From: Tetragonia tetragonoides
Lineage: Eukaryota; Streptophyta; Magnoliopsida; Caryophyllales; Aizoaceae
Direction of reading: 5' to 3'
Assembly: GCA_038025085.1 (NCBI GenBank)
Contig: CM076141.1
Location: 14,448,001 to 14,512,000, forward strand
Length of the DNA stretch: 64,000 bases
The translations under genes and the position numbers were made by a program. The notes beneath the pieces are model-generated. The model was not told the DNA's origin, made no database searches, and worked only from the letters and a program-made list of their open reading frames with translations. Positions 55,552 to 64,000 of this stretch are shown here, piece after piece (position 1 is the first letter of the stretch; every line of letters begins with the position of its first letter).

Positions 55552-55559
55552 CACTAATG

Positions 55560-55900
55560 TTGAAAGAGATTGACTATTCATTGATAGAATCCGGAAGTAG
55601 AAGCTCAATCATATTTTGATCCTTTATACACAAAAAGACATTAATATATATAGCACGAAATTATTATCAGTAGACTCTGATATTTCATTAAAACACTAAA
55701 ATTTATGCTTTAGTCTTTAGATTAAGTTGTGGTAAACATTTATTTCATTTGGCATAATGTCTTACTTGCAAGCTTATAAGAGATAACGACCTACCATCAA
55801 TTGATATCATACGAGCAGAACCTGCAAGAGCCTGAACATCTAGATTTGGTGTTTAGAAATATGGGATTAAGCAAATGATTGTTAATTAGGAAATATCTTA
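55560..55900 (-). pseudogene. Relic of an ANK terminal exon and 3' flank
   Basis: The words AGAAGCTC, TTTTGATCCTTT and the terminal-exon stretch CATCAATTGATATCATA.GAGCAGAA recur here as at the 3' ends of ANK-B to F. A matching relic lies at about 45,770-45,900 plus 46,516-46,600, split by the hAT element. It shows an extra, now lost, ANK copy ahead of each GDSL fossil. Confidence 0.55.
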
Positions 55901-55913
55901 GAATTGATTTAAG

Positions 55914-56022
55914 CTGTGTTCGAACTTCGAAGCCAAAACAGGCTTAGCTTCAACAACAACACTCTTCCAAGTTCCAAGCCAAGATACACAACCTCCGAAA
56001 AGCGATTTTCCCTCATTGTCAA
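55914..56022 (+). pseudogene. GDSL lipase exon 2 fossil, unit F
   Basis: About 110 bases align with the same part of GDSL exon 2 as the fossil at 46,621 (GGCTTAGCTTCAACAACAAC, ACAACCTCCGAAAAGCGATT). A small internal duplication of TTCCAAG breaks the frame. It is followed by the GDSL 3' flank. The left boundary is shared with the unit E fossil. Confidence 0.8.
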
Positions 56023-56029
56023 CGTCGAT

Positions 56030-56790
56030 ACATACAGTTCAATATGATCAGTTTGGTTTCTTCATGTTAGTAAAATCCCAACATTATTATAATAGTTTGG
56101 CTAACTAAACTGTTATCAGTGGGAAATTACATCCCAATGGTGATGATCAGTGGCTGTTGTCAAATTCTTTACCAACACCACAGTTCCACTAAAGAAACAA
56201 TTTCATTTTACGGTCAAATTTATTTCAACATGAATGATGTATCTCAAATTGCAAAGATGAGTTAGTATCGTACCACAATTATACCAAGAAGATAAACATA
56301 GCTGGCAAAAGTACCCAAACACAAAAACAACTGAAAGACGATCAACCGACCACACCGTCCAACACCAAGGTGTATGAAAGCAAAGATCAGAATAATCCTT
56401 GGAAACAATGATCTCAAACTCAAAGAATTACAGAAATACTGAAGCAGACTCTAGCATGTTGGATGCATGTGAAGTACTCCATGGCTTGCAACTCGGTTCC
56501 CCTCTTTATCGTCCTCAAATTCCTTACCAAACTAGGAAAGAAAAAAGGTAGCCAGAGTAATAGCCTAATAGGGTAAGACATCCACTTTAATGGACTCCCA
56601 AACTAGAAGCTCCGTCATCTTTTGATCCTTCACACAGAAAAAGACATCAAAACTATGCATCATGAGTACATAGATATGTTTAATTGAAATACTCTTATGG
56701 AATTTTGCTTTAGATTAGGGAGGTGGTACACGCTGCAGGGCCAATAAGAGGTTCAATTAATGCAAAGTTTACCCTGATCTATTAGCAACA
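56030..56790. other. Duplicated 3' flank of unit F
   Basis: Closely similar to 46,727-47,470 and recognisably similar to 22,005-22,980. No gene seen. Confidence 0.65.
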
Positions 56791-57154
56791 ATTCTTACTT
56801 GGTCTATAAGAGATAACATACCATCAATGGTTATCATATGAGCAGAACTTGATGAAGATTCAGGCAGTAAGTTCTTCGTATCACTCGGAGAAACAGCCTT
56901 GTCATCTGATTTCAGATTGAGAAATGTGGGCGTAAGCAAAAATTGCAACAAAAAAATGTCATTAGGACTTAAGAAACGAACAGCACCAGCATTTGGAAAT
57001 TGAAAATTAAATTTTGGCATACTATCAAAATGGGGTAGGATTCAAAAGATCCCGTCATGTGAGGGATTTCATATCAATGACAAAAATTTAGTAAGAGTAC
57101 AAACTAGCTAGCTAGGCATCAATGTAAAACCACAAGAGAGAACAGAGGTTAAAC

Positions 57155-57851
57155 CTGGTTGTTGCTTTGTTGTCATTGCTTGTGCAGGCTGGCCATCATT
57201 AATTTTGCGCTCCTCAGACTCATTATGTTGCTTTTTATGCCAAGATATGCTCACACTTCTTCTTTGAGAGAACATGGTTACACTTTTTTGAAGGGAACGA
57301 CTAGCCGAAGAAACTTTTTGCGACCACATAAATACTTTAATAAGACGCGGGCAGAGTTTGATGATGATTTTCTTGTCCATGACCAGAACTAGGGTAGAGC
57401 ATTGAACACAAGTGAGGATAGCGATCCAAGGTGTGATGGGGAAGACTGTCACATACAAACCCGTCATGAAAGTTACAATAGTTGCGTAAAATGATACTTT
57501 GAGTAAGAAGATGGACAGATCGAGTAGCATCATCGACTGAGTTTTGTCAAGCATACTCATGACCCAGAGGAGACAGAACAGAACCATCATGGAAAGGCAC
57601 ATTGCTATTATGTCTGCCACCATTAACACTTGAAATGCTGCATGTCTCATGAGAACTGGAGTCCCATTGTCACTGTTTAGTCCACCCGGCTCTGCAAATG
57701 CTGCTGTGAACGTTATTGTTGCCAAAAGGGCAGAAGCGACGCCTAATGTGCCAACGTAGTCTTTCATCAACGCGGAAGATATGCCACTTAACCTTCGAAA
57801 ACCAAGGATTCCTTCCAGCAGTTGAGGTTTGCTCCAAAGGAATAGTTCAAA
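57155..57851 (-). CDS. PGG-domain exon of ANK-F, open
   Basis: Same acceptor and donor as ANK-B. About 232 codons without a stop, four helices and a tail with an extra MFSQRRS segment. Glu replaces the Val just before PGG (AEPGG), unlike copies B, D and E. Confidence 0.72.
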
Positions 57852-59992
57852 CTATACACATCAAAAGTTATTAGTCCTAATAATAAAGTGAGGGAAGTTG
57901 AAACATGGCCGGGGAAAGGAGGAGATTGTACGGTTGGTTTGTGAGAGAAAATAAGGAGGGGATAATTAGAAGCTACTTACATGTTAGGCCAAACATGCTG
58001 TCAAAGTTCGAGAAGTTGATTAATCAATAATCATGAATGCAACCAACATGGGCTTACCTCGTGGGAAAGATGTTCTGCAGAGACAATTAAATCACTGGCG
58101 CTGAGCTTCGTATTGTTGCGTATATCCAGAATATTTCTTCCAGTGCCTGCAGTAGTTTCAATGCAAAACTGTGCAAACTGAGAGTTGTTTTTCTCAATCG
58201 CAAATGTAATGCCGTGTTTCCATCAGTCTTGAATGTAGATAACATCGAAAACCCGTGAAATTACTGTCTCCACTTCTTTGAGTAGTTCTTGGTAACCACT
58301 TTCAGAGACTTCTACTGTTGCAATCAGATGCAAAATTGTTTGGCCATCAGTGTTGCCTTTGCTTAGAACATTATTAAGAATATTGTTGTCCCCGTTGATT
58401 GCAATACTTTCAATAAAACACTTTGCAAATCCTAAATTGCTTTTCTCAATGGCCAGAGGCAACGGCGTATTTCCGTCTTTGTCTTGAACGTAGATTACAT
58501 CACGATGCTGTAAAATTACTTTCTCCACTGCATTGAGTAGTTCTTGGTAACCACTTTCAGAGACTTCTAAATTTGCAATCAGGTGCAAAATTGTTTGGCC
58601 TTTGGTGTCGCCTTGTTTTACAACATCAAGAATACTTTCATCGCTGCAGCGCCTGCGATACTTTGAATACAACACTTTGCAAATTGTAAATTGCGTTTCT
58701 CAATGGCCAGATGCAATGGTGTGTTTCCGTCTTTGTTCAGTTTGTAGGAAGCCTTTGTAAACTCTTTTGCCACTAATTTATATCTTGAAGTAGTTTGTAG
58801 TTACTTTCAGAGACTTCATTACTTGCGATCAAGTGCAAAAGATTCTGATCGTTAGTGCCTCTCGACCCTATAGACTCATCTGGGTAATGAGCCAAAAGTA
58901 GTTTAACTAAGAGAAGACAATTCGACTTGGACGCATTTAGTATTGGGGTAAGACCGTCGTTGTTCTCCATTTGGACAGCCACCTTACCACTTGCCTCAAC
59001 TATCTTGTCGATGTTGGCGATGATGTCGTTGTCTTCTTGTTGGCTAAGATCTGCTTATTTGCCGGATCACGGATGGAGTAGAACATAGAGACCATACATA
59101 ATTAGGAAAATATAGTACTAAGAATTAATAAACAACTGTTGATAAAAAGTTGCTTACTTGACTTACTTGCAAGAGTTGCAGCCTTACATAGCGAATGAAG
59201 AGGCGTGTTGCCGTAGCTGTCGACGTATTCCGCCAAATTTCCATCAAACATTAGAAATTCCTTTGCGCATTTAATTCTTTTTTCTAAAATGTTATCGTCG
59301 TCATGACAAGAGCGTCTGAGGTAGAGTTCTTGGCTGCAGGCCTGTTGTTGAACTTTTCGATAAGCGGCCTCACACATTTTTAGAAAGGGCCCGTCAATAA
59401 TCTCTGGAACTGTGCAGGCAAAATGATGGAGAAGGTTATAACCAGTCGGGCTGGTTTGGCAAATGAGATACGGTGCTGATTCCATTGCTTGTTTAATGAA
59501 CTCCTTAGCTTCTGGTGTTGTCAATTTATGACATTCTTTTGTCTGCGCTAGAACATGAAGAATATTGTCTCCCTTCAACGCTAGAAATTCGACGAAGTAA
59601 CCACTTCCTGTATTCACAAGCTTGTCTTTTAGGTACTCCACATCTGCATTCCTTGCAGCCGTGTGGTCCTCTTTCGTTCCTCTACTTTTGCCGCCACTGG
59701 GAGCCTGAGAAGGACACCATAGAAAGTCCAAATACAGGATCAGTCGGGTTACAAATATGGCCGAGTTTTTTTCTTTTTTCTTAAAGGAGATAACGGGGGT
59801 TGGGCTAGTTTCATTAATCAATAGAATCAAGCTCCACCAAAGCTAAGCAAGAATGCCTTGTGGAAAATTACAAACGAATTATTAATCATCTCCATTTCAT
59901 GCAAATTTAAATATTGATAAACTATTAATTTATCATTTGTTTAGGGAACTTTATCATATATTTTTAGTTGCCAATTATGAACGGTCAACAAG

Positions 59993-60130
59993 TTTTTTTT
60001 TTGGTCCAAGAGAGGCACAGATGCCGATAAAATAAATTTACATACAATAGAATAGAGGAGGGGGATTCGAACCTGAGATCTAATGTACCCAGGGCCTTTA
60101 CCTTAGCCACTAGGCCAAGATCTCATTGGC
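59993..60130 (-). mobile_element. tRNA-derived SINE in ANK-F intron
   Basis: On the minus strand: A box TTGGCCTAGTGGCTAAGG, B box AGGTTCGAATCCC, a body of about 60 bp and an A-run. It is flanked by an imperfect 12-bp duplication (GAACGGTCAACA at 59979-59990, GAACGATCGACA at 60131-60142). It is the best-preserved copy of the family also seen at 15,505 and 16,171. Confidence 0.82.
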
Positions 60131-61183
60131 GAACGATCGACAAAATTATAAGCACAGTAAAACCTCTGTAAATTAATAATGTTAGGAGGATGAGATTTTA
60201 TTAATTTAGAGAGTATTTAGTAATCCATAAATTAATAACTACTCAAGGTGGCAGGTGACGACATGTAATGATCTTGGTTATCATAATAATATATATATCA
60301 ATCACCTATTAAATTATCGGGGTGAAAATGATACATATTAGAATTCAAAATTTAGAAGAAATTATACATACCACAGCCGAAGACAGATTGTATAGTCTTG
60401 TTCTCCAAGATTTGTTGAACCAAGTCTATAGCACATATACCCTCTTTATTCTTTATGGTAAAGCTTGCGGAGGATTTCACTAGCCATCGTGTCATAACAT
60501 CGTTCCCATCCTTCACAACTATATGTGCCGGTGTGTTTCCCTCAAAATTCTGAATATTCTTCAGGCCGAGATATACTGGATCATCCTTTATAACTTTGTG
60601 AAACAAACGATTAATACCAGACATGCCGTTTTCCAAACATTGGCCATGCTTAATAAAGAGAAGGTGTAAGATGGTGTTGCCAGAACTATCATCACACACC
60701 TCAGCAGATTCCGGGCAGAACTTGAGTATGACTTTGATTGCCTCTGAAAAATGAGGATCATTCATCATTTGTTGCCTGGAGAAGAGGTGTTACACCATTC
60801 GTGTCTCGCCAACATGCAACTGATCTGTTGGCTTCCAACAATAGTTTTATCATATCCTATGAATCTTCTTCAAAATTTAGAAACTCTTTTGTGCTCAAAA
60901 GTGCGCTCTGTGTGTTGGCTATTAGTCTCATCGCGGCAATTACCGACTCTTTTGCATCTACATTTAGATACCACACAGTAATAAATATCTTGTTACTTTT
61001 GTTACAAGGGTAGTGTCATTTGTCCGTGTATATATATGGACGAGCTACAACAATACGACTCCATCAATATTAAACTATTTTTAGTCTACCAAAGTTGAAT
61101 CTTAGTTATCCCAGGTTGGAGATTTGGTGTCTTAGCTTATAAACAAACATCATAGAAACATCCAAAAGTAATGTTTTTGGGCT

Positions 61184-61489
61184 ATGTATGCCACCAATTT
61201 TGTAGTGAAATTATCTGATGATGATGTGGAAAAGGCAGTGTGGGAGTGTGATGGTGCTAAAGCTCCAGGACCCGATGGGTACAACTTCAACTTCATTAAA
61301 AAGGCATGGAAGCTAATTAAGAGGGAGGTGATGGATTTTGTGAACGAGTTCTGGGTAACGGGGAAATTTCCTATGATGAGCATGAATGTCACCCTTATCA
61401 GCCTTATACCGAAGATTGACTGCCCTCAGGAGCTAAAGGATTTCCGCCCCATTAGCATGATTGGATCATTATACAAGATTCTTGCTTAA
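61184..61489 (+). pseudogene. LINE reverse transcriptase fragment
   Basis: About 100 open codons of the N-terminal RT region (AVWECDGAKAPGPDGYN, FRPISMIGSLYKILA), ending in TAA. The following sequence continues the RT in the same or a shifted frame (CRLKRVMNSIVGETQSVF), so the stop is a mutation. Confidence 0.8.
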
Positions 61490-63200
61490 GTCCTTTCTTG
61501 TCGTCTGAAGCGGGTGATGAACTCTATTGTGGGTGAGACTCAATCTGTTTTTATTGGGGGACGTCAAATTTTGGATAGTGTTTTAATTGCAAATGAACTC
61601 ATTAATTCTACTTCAAGAAACAAGGAAAAAATCTGTATTTGGAAGCTTGATTTCCATAAGGCCTACGATTCTGTATCATGATCTTTTTTGGATAAGGTGA
61701 TGGAGTGTATGAATTTTCCCTTCCGTTGGCGTCAGTGGATCTTGTGGTGTCTACGCTCAGCTTTGGCCTCTATTTTAGTGAATGGGTCCCTGACAAAACC
61801 ATTTTAATTGGAGAGGGGATTGCGTCAAGGCGACCCATTGTCTCCGTTCTTGTTCAACTTGGCAGCAGAAGTATTGAACTGCCTGTTTCTCAAGGCTTCG
61901 AGGGCTGGGAAATTACATGGAGTTGCTGCATCAAGGGGTGGTTCATCTTTCACCCATCTCCAATTCGCTGATGACACAATTGTTTTTTGTCCAGCGGAGA
62001 GGAAGTATCTGGATGCTATAAAAATGTTACCAATCTCTTTTCATCTTGCATCAAGTTTAAAAATAAATTATCACAAGTGCTCCTTGCTTGGGATTAATGT
62101 TGAAGATGATTGGGTGAGTAACTTGGCTCAACGAGCTCCACTGTAAAGCTGAGTGCTTGCCGATAAAATACTTGGGTATGCCCCTTGGGGCAAATCCTCG
62201 TAGTTTAGAGTTTTGGCGACCAGTGGTTGAGGGGATGGAGAACAAACTAGCTTCATGGAAAGGGAAATTGCTCTCGATGGGAGGTTGGCTAACATTGATA
62301 AAGGCTTCTTTGAGTAATTTACCAATTTACTACTTATCCCTCTTCAAAATTCCAGCTGGGGTGGTGGACAAGTTGGTTAAAATACAAAGAGAGTTTCTGT
62401 GGGGTGGAACTTCTGTAAAACGCAGACCTCTCTGTTTGGTTAGAGGACAGTTGAAAGTCCGAAACATAGAGGTGGGCTGGGTGTGGGAACTTTGAAAGAA
62501 ATGAACGTGGCATTGTTAAGTAAATGGTGGTGGAGATTTTTGCAAGGAGAAGGGGGACTATGGAAAGAAGTAGTTACAGATAAATACAATTTAGGAAAGG
62601 AATTATCAGTAGAGAATTTTTCCCATCTTAAAAAGGGAAGAGCTTGGAAAGATATCTCAAAATATCTCATTAAAAATCCAGCTATTTTGGAGATCTTCAA
62701 GGAAGGCATTTTAGTGAGCGTGGGTAAAGACAATTATGCTAAATTTTGGCATGACCCTTGGCTTAGTACAGTTGCACTTACAAGAAAATTCCCTAGACTC
62801 TTCTCACTCTCCAATGAACCGAATGCTTGTATTGATGAGATGGGATTTTGGGATGGGTATTCTTGGATTTGGAATTTCAACTGGAGAAGAAAATTGTTTG
62901 TGAGGGAGGAACAACAAAAATCTGATCTTTTCTTGGAATTACAGCAAGTTCATCTCAATCCAAGGGAGGAAGATAGGCTAGTGTGGAGATTTGATAACAA
63001 GGGTGATTTCTCTGTAAAATCACTCCGGAAGAAACTCGTTGAACAATTGGGTAAGCATCACTCATGAGGCTGTTAAAGGCATTTGGAAGGGTCTCACACC
63101 TCCAAAAGTTGAAGTGTTCATGTGGCTAGCGTTTTTTGGGGAAGTTAAAAACTAAGGATCGTTTATTCGCAATGGGAATCCAAGGAATTGACAACCCTTT

Positions 63201-63929
63201 ATGTGTGTTGCACTGTTGTGTGATGAAGAGCAAGAAGGTACTCAACACCTATTGATACATTGCAGGTACTCGAGAAGGTTGTGGTCTAGATGGCTCGAGC
63301 TATGGGAGATTAGCTGGTGTGCTCCTTATGAGATGAAAGATTTCTTTAACCAATGGTCCGTGATTATCATGGGGAATCATTTTCGCAAAGTCTGGATAAC
63401 GTTCTTGTTTGTTCTAGCATGGTCGATTTGGAAGGAGCGTAATAAAAGGATTTTTGAAGATAAAAAATGTGATGAATCTGAGATGTTTGACTTGATCCTT
63501 CTGAGATTGGGTTGGTGGGTTAAAGGGTGGGATGAGTCATTCCCTTATACTCCCCAAGAAGTTATACATAATCCTCTTTGTCTCAAGCTGTGCTCCCAAA
63601 AACCAAGCACTCGTAAGGAGGAGATATGGTCTGCGCCTCCAAGGGGTGCGGTAAAATGGAACGTCGACGCTTCGTGCAAGGATGGGAAGTCTGCAATTGG
63701 GGGAGTACTCAGATATTGGAATTCTAACTTCAGATGTATTTTTTCCAACAAGATCGCATATGATGAGAGTAACCAAGCTGAAGTCATGGCAATATACAGA
63801 GCTCTCGAACTCACTATGAACAAGGTGTGGTTATTGCACTTCGACATTATCATTGAATCAGATTCATTGAACGCAGTTTCTTGGTGTAATTCCTGTCGAG
63901 GAGGTCCACTGGTGTTAATTTTGCACTGA
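63201..63929 (+). pseudogene. LINE zinc-binding and RNase H fragment
   Basis: Open for 242 codons: a HCRYSRRLW zf-RVT end, a Trp-rich linker, then the RNase H fold (WNVDAS, AEVMAIYRALEL, IIESDS). The frame is lost near 63,905. The sequence beyond continues in another frame (NFALNFIRAIMEWW) up to the window edge. Confidence 0.8.
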
Positions 63930-64000
63930 ATTTCATCCGGGCAATTATGGAATGGTGGCCTCAAATTAGAATTGTCCACAAACCAAGGAGTACCAACTCT

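Larger units (their letters stand above)
56800..60957 (-). pseudogene. ANK-F: ankyrin-repeat/PGG-domain protein gene, inactivated and 5'-incomplete
   Basis: Exons on the minus strand: 60957-60372, 59704-59167, 59050-58058, 57851-57155 (PGG), and a last piece near 56,945-56,830 whose acceptor has decayed (GTTGCAA instead of the GTTGCAG of ANK-E). Exon 1 is absent; an L1 LINE occupies the region just upstream. Damage: TAG at 60857-60859 where ANK-B has Leu, a frameshift near 60,772, and frameshifts in exon 4 (near 58,775, 58,655 and 58,225). Exons 3 and PGG are open. The PGG motif reads AEPGG, placing a charged residue in the first helix. Confidence 0.78.
61165..64000 (+). mobile_element. L1-type LINE with RNase H, 5'-truncated, continues past the window
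   Basis: It begins inside the reverse transcriptase domain (KAPGPDGYNFNFIKKAW), so ORF1 and the endonuclease are missing. RT blocks include LRQGDPLSPFLFN and FADD (61964-61975, catalytic pair intact). Then come the post-RT region (LPIKYLGMPLGA), a zf-RVT zinc-binding segment (near 63,190-63,270) and an RNase H domain (KWNVDASCKDGKSAIGG, NQAEVMAIYRAL, IIESDS). At least six frameshifts or stops break it (for example near 61,490, 61,681, 61,800, 62,140, 62,470, 63,065 and 63,905). The left boundary is approximate. It is not functional. Confidence 0.88.

Overview
This is a stretch of plant nuclear DNA. The evidence is GT-AG introns, Ty1/copia, L1 and RTE retroelements, tRNA-derived SINEs, hAT-type small transposons and gene families typical of land plants. 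AT-rich spacers and recurrent small repeats of the type ACTCCGTA and TTGTATGAGACGG suggest a eudicot, perhaps in the Caryophyllales (spinach, beet, quinoa group). That placement is an inference from remembered repeat style, not from a search.

Layout. 1-6,899: a GDSL esterase/lipase gene (two coding exons) whose first exon is split by a young, complete but mutated copia element (222-5,078). 6,900-11,945: decayed 3' ends of an ankyrin-repeat/PGG-domain membrane protein gene (ANK-A), itself interrupted by a 2-kb repeat. 11,950-18,900: a small RING-IBR-RING-like gene (15,797-17,887), an unrecognised ORF, SINEs, an element with terminal inverted repeats of about 200 bp, and a 169-bp hAT MITE. 19,235-21,916: the second, intact GDSL gene. 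23,090-29,504: ANK-B on the minus strand, broken by frameshifts and a hAT element. 30,555-32,540: a GC-rich satellite array with a monomer of about 312 bp. 33,610-35,400: ANK-C relic with an RTE LINE insertion. 36,290-41,349: ANK-D. 43,000-46,510: Helitron-like and hAT insertions. 46,621-46,715: a fossil of GDSL exon 2. 47,470-52,930: ANK-E. 53,389-54,437: a solo LTR. 55,274-55,551: a TRIM element. 55,914-56,022: a second GDSL fossil. 56,800-60,957: ANK-F. About 61,165 to the right edge: a 5'-truncated L1 LINE with an RNase H domain.

Reading the window as a whole, the core is a repeatedly duplicated tail-to-tail unit: a GDSL lipase on the plus strand followed by an ANK-PGG gene on the minus strand. 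Two GDSL copies and two GDSL fossils alternate with five ANK-PGG copies. Shared 3' flanks recur at each unit, so the duplications can be recognised even where genes are gone. Every ANK copy carries at least one visible inactivating change, although the exon coding for the four-helix PGG domain remains open in three copies. Only the second GDSL gene and the small RBR-like gene look potentially functional here.

I did not find a plausible new biological system. The most notable observations are the gene-cluster decay pattern, the paralogous empty sites that date several transposon insertions, the satellite array, and the copia element with a substituted catalytic residue in its reverse transcriptase.
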